A stretch of 36,224 nt of DNA from UBA4675 sp964601265 (GTDB lineage: Bacteria > Bacillota > Clostridia > Christensenellales > Borkfalkiaceae): assembly GCA_964601265.1 (NCBI GenBank), contig CAZRMT010000006.1, positions 1 to 36,224 of the forward strand. Reading direction: 5' to 3'. The first letter of the stretch is position 1. Every line of letters starts with the position of its first letter. Position numbers and translations under genes: made by a program. The notes beneath the pieces are model-generated. The model searched no databases, was not told where the DNA came from, and saw nothing but the letters and a program-made list of their open reading frames with translations. Positions 21,636 through 28,817 of the stretch are shown here, in pieces.

Positions 21636-22775
21636 ATGGAAAATTTCAGTTTTGAAACTATAAAACAAGATAAAAAAACGGGTGCGAGAGCGGGAATTTT
21701 ACACACTCCGCACGGCGATATAGAAACGCCCGTATATATGCCCGTAGGTACGCAAGCCACGGTTAAAGGGGTGTACCCGAGGGACTTGATAGAGGCGGGT
21801 TCGCAAATAATACTTGCAAACACGTATCACCTTTTCGAACGTCCCGGCGAGGATATTGTCGAAATGGCGGGCGGACTTCATAAATTTATGAATTGGAATA
21901 AGCCCATTTTAACGGATAGCGGTGGTTTTCAAGTGTTCTCGCTTGCAAAACTTAACGATATAACGGACGAGGGCGTTACTTTTAAAAGCGGAATAGACGG
22001 TAAAAAACATTTTATCACGCCCGAAAGAGCTATCGACATAGAAAACGCTTTGGGAGCCGATATTATAATGGCTTTCGACCAGTGTAGCGAATACGGTCAA
22101 AACCATAAGGACGGCGAAAAGGCAATGAAAAGAACGCTTGAATGGTTAGATAGGTGTTACGTTCATCACGTAAACGAAAAACAAGCGTTATTTCCTATCG
22201 TTCAAGGCAGTTTTTATACCGATTTAAGGATAAAATCCTTGCAAGAAACCATTCCTTACGCCAAATACGGAATAGGAATAGGCGGGCTTTCGGTAGGAGA
22301 GCCGAAACCGCTGATGTATTCGCTTTTAGAGGATATGTATCCGTATTTTCCGACTAAAATTCCACGCTACTTAATGGGCGTAGGCAGTCCCGACTGTTTG
22401 GTCGAGGGAGTAAAACGAGGAATAGATATGTTCGATTGCGTTTTGGCAACCCGTATAGCCCGCAACGGAACGGCTTTAACCTCTAAAGGTAAAATAGTCG
22501 TAAGAAACGGAAAATACAAGGACGATTTTTCGCCGTTGGACGACGAGTGCGATTGTTATTGTTGTAAGCATTACTCAAAAGCTTATTTAAGGCATATGAT
22601 AAACGTCGGCGAAATGACGGGCGGTATGCTTATAAGCTTACATAACATAACTTTCTTGCATAAGTTAATGAAAGGTATGAGAAACGCTATTTTAAACGAT
22701 ACTTTCTTGGAGTTTACCGAGGAGTTTTACGAAAAATACGAAAAAAACGATAAAGAAAACGAACAAAAAGACTAA
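21636..22775 (+). CDS. tgt: tRNA-guanine transglycosylase (queuine/preQ1)
   Basis: Swaps guanine 34 of GUN-anticodon tRNAs for preQ1. 379 residues forming a TIM barrel. Active-site motifs: LTDSGGFQVFSL, MAFDQCSEY, IVQGSFYTDLR, GGLSVGEP, YLMGVGSP, FDCVLATRIARNGTA (nucleophilic Asp). The C-terminal zinc site CDCYCCKHYSKAYLRH has the expected Cys-x-Cys-x2-Cys and His ligands. The nine residues at the C-terminus are mostly Lys, Glu, Asn and Asp. It is probably the last gene of the ruvC-started operon, although no terminator is visible before the yajC promoter. Confidence 0.97.
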   Translation: MENFSFETIKQDKKTGARAGILHTPHGDIETPVYMPVGTQATVKGVYPRDLIEAGSQIILANTYHLFERPGEDIVEMAGGLHKFMNWNKPILTDSGGFQVFSLAKLNDITDEGVTFKSGIDGKKHFITPERAIDIENALGADIIMAFDQCSEYGQNHKDGEKAMKRTLEWLDRCYVHHVNEKQALFPIVQGSFYTDLRIKSLQETIPYAKYGIGIGGLSVGEPKPLMYSLLEDMYPYFPTKIPRYLMGVGSPDCLVEGVKRGIDMFDCVLATRIARNGTALTSKGKIVVRNGKYKDDFSPLDDECDCYCCKHYSKAYLRHMINVGEMTGGMLISLHNITFLHKLMKGMRNAILNDTFLEFTEEFYEKYEKNDKENEQKD

Positions 22776-22833
22776 AAATTGCAAAAAAAGTAAAAAATAA
22801 CGCTAAATACCTACGTTGACTAAAAGGAAAAAG

Positions 22834-22862
22834 TTGACTGTTTTAAAATCGTAGGATATAAT
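22834..22862 (+). promoter_or_regulatory. Promoter of yajC
   Basis: TTGACT (22834-22839), 17 bases, TATAAT (22857-22862), 64 bases before the start codon. Confidence 0.8.
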
Positions 22863-22925
22863 TGATTTTGATAAACGACGAAAGTTTTTTTCGCGTTGAT
22901 AATTTTAAAAATAAAGGAGTAAAAA

Positions 22926-23591
22926 ATGAAAGTAAAAACCAAAATAAAAGCTTTGGCTATTCTTTTAATTCTTTCGGCTATCGTTTTTGCGTGCGGATTT
23001 TCCGTTACGGGGAAAACTTATGCCGAAGACGAAACCTCTGTCGTTTCGTCCGTTGTATCGGAAAGCGGAAGCGCTTCTCAAGTAGCAAGTTCACCGGTTA
23101 ACGATACGGATACTAATCTTTCGTGCAATTCGAATAACGGCTGGATTATTTGGGTTGTATTCGGCGTTGTCGTAGTTGCGTTTTTTGCGTATTCTTGGTG
23201 GAAAAACAAAAAGACGGCAACTCAAAGAGACGAGCAAAAGAAAAAGCTTGACGCTCTTCCCGCGGGTACCGAAATTATAACTATAGGTATGATTAAAGGA
23301 AAAATCGTTAAGAACGAAGGTGATTATATCGTAATCGAAACGGGCGACGACGAAAACAAAAGCTATCTTCAAGTTCATAAAAACGGCATTTATCAAATTT
23401 TTTCCGACGATACCGACGCAAGTTCGGACGAAAACGTGACTGAAAGCGAAGAAGTCGTTCAAGAAAAATCGGAAGAAAGTGTGGCAGAAACTAACGATAA
23501 AGAAGTTTTTTCCGATTTTAAAGAGGTGAAAACCGAAGAAAACACCGAAACGGCTGACGTTTCCGAAACTAAAAAAGACGAAGAAGAATAA
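22926..23591 (+). CDS. yajC: YajC-like preprotein translocase subunit, extended at both ends
   Basis: YajC is the small accessory subunit that joins SecDF to SecYEG. The core is at about residues 72-158: membrane helix GWIIWVVFGVVVVAFFAYSW, then a basic stretch and the cytoplasmic domain LPAGTEIITIGMIKGKIVK...YIVIETG. At 221 residues it is twice the usual size of about 90-110. The extra N-terminus (about 1-35) is a second hydrophobic segment, probably a signal peptide, followed by a Ser/Val/Glu-rich linker, and the C-terminal 60 residues are strongly acidic. Context confirms the role: tgt before it, and a small membrane protein and secDF after it. Shine-Dalgarno AAAGGAG. FACG around residue 21-24 is a poor lipobox, so I do not call it a lipoprotein. 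Confidence 0.85.
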   Translation: MKVKTKIKALAILLILSAIVFACGFSVTGKTYAEDETSVVSSVVSESGSASQVASSPVNDTDTNLSCNSNNGWIIWVVFGVVVVAFFAYSWWKNKKTATQRDEQKKKLDALPAGTEIITIGMIKGKIVKNEGDYIVIETGDDENKSYLQVHKNGIYQIFSDDTDASSDENVTESEEVVQEKSEESVAETNDKEVFSDFKEVKTEENTETADVSETKKDEEE

Positions 23592-23618
23592 TAAATTGCT
23601 TTTTCATAACGAGTATAG

Positions 23619-23648
23619 CCTCCGCATATAATTTAGCGGAGGTTTTTT
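23619..23648 (+). terminator. Terminator hairpin after yajC whose stem contains the next gene's Shine-Dalgarno
   Basis: CCTCCGC (23619-23625), 10-base loop, GCGGAGG (23636-23642), TTTTTT (23643-23648), then ATG at 23649. The 3' arm is the ribosome-binding site GGAGG of the following gene, so the same element can end the yajC transcript and hide the next start site. Confidence 0.75.
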
Positions 23649-24014
23649 ATGGGTAAAAATTGTTTAAGCGTATTAAAAGGCGTGTTTTTTGCGTTAATCA
23701 CCTCGCTTGCGAGCGTTATGATTTTTGCGCTTGTTTTAAAGTGGTTTAGTTTAGCCGAGTCTTCTATAAAGCCCGTAAATCAGGTTATAAAAGTTTTAGC
23801 TATTTTCGTAGGATGTTTAATTGCGGTAAAGGGCGAAAGGAAATTATTAAAGGGCGGGGCGGTAGGTTTTTTTGCAAGCGTAAGCGAATATATTGTTTTC
23901 GGAGCAATATCCAAAAACCTTAATTTTTCCGCAGTTTTTTTTATCGACGTACTCTTCGGCGTGATTATAGGCGTTATATTTTCGCTTATTTTTAATTTGT
24001 TTCGAGGTAAGTAA
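23649..24014 (+). CDS. Small integral membrane protein (TIGR04086-like)
   Basis: 121 residues with four probable membrane helices: about 10-34 (GVFFALITSLASVMIFALVL), 44-60 (VIKVLAIFVGCLIAVKG), 69-90 and 94-117 (FFIDVLFGVIIGVIFSLIF). Length, topology and position right after yajC match a family of uncharacterised Bacillota membrane proteins (TIGR04086/YrzE type) commonly encoded there. Function unknown; association with the Sec system is inferred from context only. Its start codon follows a hairpin that contains its Shine-Dalgarno (23636-23642). Confidence 0.7.
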   Translation: MGKNCLSVLKGVFFALITSLASVMIFALVLKWFSLAESSIKPVNQVIKVLAIFVGCLIAVKGERKLLKGGAVGFFASVSEYIVFGAISKNLNFSAVFFIDVLFGVIIGVIFSLIFNLFRGK

Positions 24015-24096
24015 AAAAAATATTCCCGAAATACTATTAAATAAACAAAAAAAACCGTTTTTTAAGTAAATATAATAAAAAAAATCCCGAAAATCA

Positions 24097-24125
24097 TTGA
24101 CTAAAACGATAGCTTATTATATAAT
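24097..24125 (+). promoter_or_regulatory. Promoter of secD-secF
   Basis: TTGACT (24097-24102), 17 bases, TATAAT (24120-24125), 60 bases before secD. The AT-rich sequence 24015-24096 shows nothing else. Confidence 0.8.
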
Positions 24126-24185
24126 TATAAAGTATATAATTATCTTTAAAAGAGAAACCATACGTTTTGCAATCAGGAGGCAAAC

Positions 24186-25547
24186 ATGAGAAAGGCAAGA
24201 TCAATAATAATATCGATATTGCTCGTTTTAGTTACTGCGGTAGCGGGGTTTTTTACCTTTGCGTCGTTTAAATTAAAAGGAACTAAAAAGTATAATTCGG
24301 TATTTAGCACGATAGACGTCGGAGCGGAATTCACAGGGGCGTACAGAATAGATTATTCACCCGTGTTGGAAGAAGAGGGAGTCGTTAGCGAAAAGGACTT
24401 GGAAAAGAGTATCGAAATCGTTAAAAACAGGCTCGACTTAGAAGAATTCGGTTCGGCAAGAGTTTATAAAAAAGGCAACGGCTTTACGATTGAATATCCC
24501 CGTTCAGAGAACGTCGGGAACGCATATTCTTATTTTGGAAGCAAGGGCGTTATTTCTTTATACGTAGGTTCTAGCGCTTCGGGTACGAATTATTTCGATT
24601 ATAACGTGTCCGAGTATTCTTCTTCCCCGTTCATTAAAGGCGTAAGCGTATCGGAAGCGTATTCGCAAGACGGAATTATTTATTCCGCAAGCGGATATTC
24701 GGTAGTTTTAGAGTTTACCAAGAGCGGTAGAGAAATGTTTAAAAAAGCTACGGCTGCAGCCGCTGCGGAAAGCTCGAATAAGTACGTTTCTATTTATTTG
24801 GACGACGAAATTCAATTAACTTCCGCTCAAGTAGACAGCGAAATGGATACGGCGACCGTTCAAATTTCGGGTAGCTTTACAAAGGCTCAAGCGGAAATTA
24901 TAGCGTCCGTTATCGAGAACGGAGTAATGCCCGTTCAATTCTTTAACGGTAAGGTTGTCGGCATAGAAGAAGTTGACGGTCAACAATATATCATATCTTC
25001 TATTTACTCTGAAAACGTTCAAAAGACGTTAAAAATCGCTTTTGCGGTAGTTTTCGGCGTATTCTTAATCGCGATGGGAGTATTCTATAAGGGAGTTGGA
25101 TTGCTTGCTGACTTTACTGCAATATTCTCCGTAATATTGTTCGCTTTGGTTTATTCTATTATCCCCGGAAGCGTTATAACGATGTCTTCGGTTTTAGGTA
25201 TGATAGCGTCTTTCTTCGTGTACGTCGCAGGTTGCGTAATATTTTTTGAAATGATTAAAAAAGAATTCAAAAACGGAAGTACGCTAAACGCCGCTATAGG
25301 GGATAGTTTTAAAAAGAGTATGTGGTTCGTTTTAGACGCAGTTATACTCGGAATCGTAGCATTCTTCTCGTCTTTCTTCCTTGCAACTTGGACGATAAGA
25401 GCGTTTATGGCTACTTTTGCAGTGGGAACGATTATTTTTGCATTGACGTTCTCCTTGTTTAATCGTATGCTTATCGCAGTGTTCAAACCCATGGTAAATC
25501 AAGGTCGTTTCTATCACTTAACGAGAGAGGAGGCTGAAAATGAATAA
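24186..25547 (+). CDS. secD: Protein translocase subunit SecD, degenerate at proton-path residues
   Basis: SecD and SecF use the proton gradient to pull secreted proteins out of SecYEG. This 453-residue protein has the SecD plan: TM1 (about 8-27), a large extracytoplasmic P1 region with KSIEIVKNRLDLEEFGSARVYKKG and GYSVVLEFTKSGREMFKKAT, then five helices (about 280-445). Two signature sites differ. The first-strand motif GxDLxGG is VGAEFTGAY (about 45-53), and in the TM4 motif GMAVDAN, aligned without gaps from Gly 338, the key Asp is Ala 348 and the Asn is Cys 350. FVLDAV (383-) still keeps the later Asp. So it is a real SecD relative that probably cannot work by the textbook mechanism. Strong Shine-Dalgarno CAGGAGG. 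It overlaps secF by eight bases. Confidence 0.88.
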   Translation: MRKARSIIISILLVLVTAVAGFFTFASFKLKGTKKYNSVFSTIDVGAEFTGAYRIDYSPVLEEEGVVSEKDLEKSIEIVKNRLDLEEFGSARVYKKGNGFTIEYPRSENVGNAYSYFGSKGVISLYVGSSASGTNYFDYNVSEYSSSPFIKGVSVSEAYSQDGIIYSASGYSVVLEFTKSGREMFKKATAAAAAESSNKYVSIYLDDEIQLTSAQVDSEMDTATVQISGSFTKAQAEIIASVIENGVMPVQFFNGKVVGIEEVDGQQYIISSIYSENVQKTLKIAFAVVFGVFLIAMGVFYKGVGLLADFTAIFSVILFALVYSIIPGSVITMSSVLGMIASFFVYVAGCVIFFEMIKKEFKNGSTLNAAIGDSFKKSMWFVLDAVILGIVAFFSSFFLATWTIRAFMATFAVGTIIFALTFSLFNRMLIAVFKPMVNQGRFYHLTREEAENE

Positions 25548-26499
25548 AATCAACGCTCTTAAAATTGCAAAAATTGCTTTGGCTGTTATGCTTGTAATAG
25601 TAATAGCGGGTGCGGTAATTTTCGGAATATGTAAGTTTAATTTCGGCGCGGATATTAAAGGTTGCGTAGAAATAACCGTAGCGTTAGACGAAGACAGTAA
25701 AGACGATAAAGTTGCGGAAAAATATAAAAACGACATCGCTAGTATTTTAGAAAAGAACGGATTTAAGTTTGCAAAAACTTCCAGAATACAAACGAGTTCG
25801 GACGATTTTGTAGAACTCGTATTCAGCGTTAAAACTTCCGATGCGGACAAGACTATTGAAAAACTTGAAGGAAAGTTTTCGACTGACTTAAAGGCTTATT
25901 TGACAAGTAAATACAGCGGTTACACGGACGAAGCGTTTAAAGAAGACGTAAATATTAACGAAATCGGCGGAGCTTACGGAACGGAAATATTAAAAGGTAT
26001 TTTATGGGGTTCGCTTATATTAACGGCGGTTATAACAATTTACTGCTTTATAAGATTTAAGTGGGCTAGCGGATTTACGGCGTTTATATCTGCGGTAATG
26101 GATTTAGCGTTATTATTCTCGTTATCCGCTCTTACCAGAATAAGAGTAGACGCTTTAAGCGTAAACGCTATTTGGGTATGCGTGTTGTATTCGTTAATGC
26201 TTTCTATGATTACTTTCTTCGTTTTAAAGAAAAACACAAAAGTTAAAGTTGCAGACGAACAAGCTATAAAGGAAAAAACGCTTTCTTCCGTATACGAAAG
26301 CAGTAAGATTATTTTCATATTAACCGTTGCGTTGATAGTAATGCTTGCTTTAGCTATTATTTTCGTACCGTTTGATGTTAAATTGATTTTAATATACGTT
26401 ATGCTTGCCGTTTTAGTCGGCTCGGCAGACGCAATACTCATTAAGCCCGTTTTAAGATATTGGCTTTCTAAAATTAAAAAGAATAAGAAAAAAGCTTAA
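25540..26499 (+). CDS. secF: Protein translocase subunit SecF, degenerate at proton-path residues
   Basis: 319 residues with the SecF layout: TM1 (about 10-30), FNFGADIKGCVEITV (the usual strand is GIDFKGGTEL), a P4-like periplasmic domain, then five helices. IGGAYGTEILKGILWG matches the conserved VGPxLGxEL segment before TM2. In the TM4 motif GYSLNDT the sequence is LYSLMLS: YSL is kept, but the conserved Asn-Asp pair is Met-Leu. The following FDRxREN is FFVLKKN. The Arg of the NQTLSRT motif appears to be Lys (ESSKII). The parallel loss in SecD makes a sequencing error unlikely. A basic tail ends the protein. Translation is coupled to secD; a terminator follows. Confidence 0.88.
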   Translation: MNKINALKIAKIALAVMLVIVIAGAVIFGICKFNFGADIKGCVEITVALDEDSKDDKVAEKYKNDIASILEKNGFKFAKTSRIQTSSDDFVELVFSVKTSDADKTIEKLEGKFSTDLKAYLTSKYSGYTDEAFKEDVNINEIGGAYGTEILKGILWGSLILTAVITIYCFIRFKWASGFTAFISAVMDLALLFSLSALTRIRVDALSVNAIWVCVLYSLMLSMITFFVLKKNTKVKVADEQAIKEKTLSSVYESSKIIFILTVALIVMLALAIIFVPFDVKLILIYVMLAVLVGSADAILIKPVLRYWLSKIKKNKKKA

Positions 26500-26514
26500 T
26501 TAAGGCTGAAAATT

Positions 26515-26550
26515 AAAGCGGGCATAAGTAAAATTATGTCCGCTTTTAAA
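26515..26550 (+). terminator. Terminator of secDF
   Basis: 13-bp stem AAAGCGGGCATAA (26515-26527) with TTATGTCCGCTTT (26534-26546), one G-T pair, 6-base loop, followed by TTTTAAAA. It ends 24 bases before recJ. Confidence 0.75.
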
Positions 26551-26573
26551 ATATAAACGTTGAGGAAAATACG

Positions 26574-28814
26574 ATGATAACGGTAAAACCGAATTTAACA
26601 AAAGAACAACTAAATACCCTAAACGCATTATCCGAAACGTTTTCTTTGAGTAAGTTAGCTTGCGAGGTTTTAATAAAAAAGGGAATAGACAGCGTTGAAA
26701 AATGTAAAAAATTTCTTTTTTCGGGTAAAGAAAATTTTTTGAACCCTTATTTGATGACTAATTTAGAAAAAGCCGAGAATAGAATAAGGCAAGCCGTAGA
26801 GCGTGGCGAAAAAATACTTATTTACGGAGATTACGATTGCGACGGCGTTTGCGCAGCCTCTATATTATACTATTGTTTTAAGGAAATGGGGGTAAAAGTC
26901 GATACGTACGTTCCCGAAAGAAGTAACGGTTACGGGATAACTTCTTCGTCTATAGAAGAGATTTTACCGCTTAATCCAAACCTTATAATAACGGTTGACT
27001 GCGGAGTAAGTTGCAAAAACGAAATTGCTTTTTTAAAGAGTAAAAACGTCGACGTGATTGTTACCGACCACCACGAATTACCCGACGAGTTGCCCGATTG
27101 TTTAACGGTAAACTGCAAAATTACAGGGGAATACCCTTACGATAATCTTTGCGGAAGCGGAGTGGCGTACAAGCTCGCAAGGGCGCTTATAGGCGAAAAG
27201 GCGGACGAGCTTTTAGATTTCGTCGCAATAGCCACCATTGCCGATTCTATGACGCTTGACGGCGAAAACAGGGATTTGGTAACGGAGGGGTTAAAGCTTT
27301 ACTCTTTTCCAAGACCTTGTTTTAAAGCGTTGCTGGAAATAAGCAACGTAAAGGAAATAACTTCTACGTCTCTTGCATTTTCGTTGGCGCCTAGAATAAA
27401 TGCGTCGGGCAGAATGAATAGGGCAAAAGAGGCGTTGGAATTACTTAAATGCGAAGATTACGAAAAGTGTTTATATCTAGCCGAAAAAATAAATTCGTAT
27501 AACGTTTTAAGGCAGACGGAATGTGAAAAGCTTTATAATCAAGCCAAAGAACAACTGGAAAAAGAGGGGCTTAACCGTAGCGTTATAGTTTTAAAAAACG
27601 ACGATTGGTCGGGTGGGCTTACGGGAATAGTTTCGGCACGACTCGTTGAAGAATATTCTCGTCCCGTTATACTTTTTTCCGTTCAAGGCGATTATTTAAA
27701 GGGTTCGGCAAGAAGCGTTGAGGGTATAAATATTTTCGAGGCTATAAAAAGCGTTTCGAGTTCGGTATACGGTTACGGCGGACACGCCCAAGCCGCGGGC
27801 GTAACGATTGAAAAGGATAAATTCGAAGAGTTTAAAAAGGCTTTAGATAAAGTTATAAGTTTGTCCGACGGCGAGTGCTTCGTGAAAAAAATCGTTGTCG
27901 ATAAAGTTATTTCAAAACCGCTCGAATTACAAGAAGTTAGAGATTTATCTCGATTAGAACCTTTCGGAACGGGTAATAAAAAACCGTTGTTTTCGGTCGA
28001 GGGACACTCTTTTCCCGTAAAACAACTTAGCGGAAAACATATAGCGTTTAATACCGCTTGCTGTGAAACAGTATATTTTAACGGACAAAAATACTTGGAA
28101 GAACTAGCCGACGGTTTTAGCAAAGACGTCGTTTTCGAAGTGGGAATTTCATCGTTTAACAGAAGAGAACGGGTAAAGGGGTTCGTTAAGTGTTTCGAAA
28201 AGAAAATCGGCGGAGAAAGAGAAAATCTTTATTTATTCAGGAACTATTTAAGAAGTTTAAAAAAAGAGGAAAAATTTGCTCGAAAAGTCAGCTTTGACGA
28301 AATGAGCGATTTAATAAAAAAGAGCCTAAAAACGCCTTATGGAACGCTTTTTGCGGTGAGTGACAGCGAAACGTTAAAGCATTATCCCATGCTTTTAAAA
28401 ATGGCAAGCCGTATATTTAATTTGGGCGACGAAACTTTAATGAATAAAGTCGGGTTTTCTTTAAACGATTGCGGAAAATATAAAAACGTTTTGTGTTTAG
28501 ACGACGGCGGTGCAAGACTGAGCGAAAATGCGATAGTTACGGACGAAGTAAAAGCGTTTAAAGTAAAAATTTCCAAGGATAGAGCGGATTTTATTCCCGT
28601 ATTTAACGCAATAAAGTTAAAATGTTACATAGACAGCGTTGATTTTGCCTTAAAAAATCCTTGCTTCGATAAATATCAGGCGATTTTTATTGTCGAGGTA
28701 TTTATAGAGCTTGGGCTTATTAAAGAGGTCGGGGCGTATATTTGCGTTGATAAAAGCGTGAAAAGGAGTTTAGACGAATCGTTTATATATAATCGTGTAA
28801 AAACGGAGAATTAA
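26574..28814 (+). CDS. recJ: Single-stranded-DNA-specific exonuclease RecJ
   Basis: 5'-3' exonuclease on single strands, in recombination and repair. 746 residues, near Bacillus RecJ and longer than the E. coli enzyme because of a C-terminal extension. DHH phosphoesterase motifs: YGDYDCDGVCAASI (about 84-97), TVDCGVS (140-), VTDHHELPD (163-), LVDFVAIATIADSM-type motif (LDFVAIATIADSM), LAPRINASGRM, and the DHHA1 domain ending GYGGHAQAAGVTIE. An OB-like region follows (RLEPFGTGNKKPLF). All metal ligands are present. It precedes rel by three bases. In Bacillus apt lies between recJ and rel; here it does not. Confidence 0.95.
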   Translation: MITVKPNLTKEQLNTLNALSETFSLSKLACEVLIKKGIDSVEKCKKFLFSGKENFLNPYLMTNLEKAENRIRQAVERGEKILIYGDYDCDGVCAASILYYCFKEMGVKVDTYVPERSNGYGITSSSIEEILPLNPNLIITVDCGVSCKNEIAFLKSKNVDVIVTDHHELPDELPDCLTVNCKITGEYPYDNLCGSGVAYKLARALIGEKADELLDFVAIATIADSMTLDGENRDLVTEGLKLYSFPRPCFKALLEISNVKEITSTSLAFSLAPRINASGRMNRAKEALELLKCEDYEKCLYLAEKINSYNVLRQTECEKLYNQAKEQLEKEGLNRSVIVLKNDDWSGGLTGIVSARLVEEYSRPVILFSVQGDYLKGSARSVEGINIFEAIKSVSSSVYGYGGHAQAAGVTIEKDKFEEFKKALDKVISLSDGECFVKKIVVDKVISKPLELQEVRDLSRLEPFGTGNKKPLFSVEGHSFPVKQLSGKHIAFNTACCETVYFNGQKYLEELADGFSKDVVFEVGISSFNRRERVKGFVKCFEKKIGGERENLYLFRNYLRSLKKEEKFARKVSFDEMSDLIKKSLKTPYGTLFAVSDSETLKHYPMLLKMASRIFNLGDETLMNKVGFSLNDCGKYKNVLCLDDGGARLSENAIVTDEVKAFKVKISKDRADFIPVFNAIKLKCYIDSVDFALKNPCFDKYQAIFIVEVFIELGLIKEVGAYICVDKSVKRSLDESFIYNRVKTEN

Positions 28815-28817
28815 ATT

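Noticed and set aside
22862..23101. Open frame overlapping the start of yajC
   Set aside because: It overlaps yajC in another frame, has an unnatural composition and no homology; yajC has the Shine-Dalgarno.
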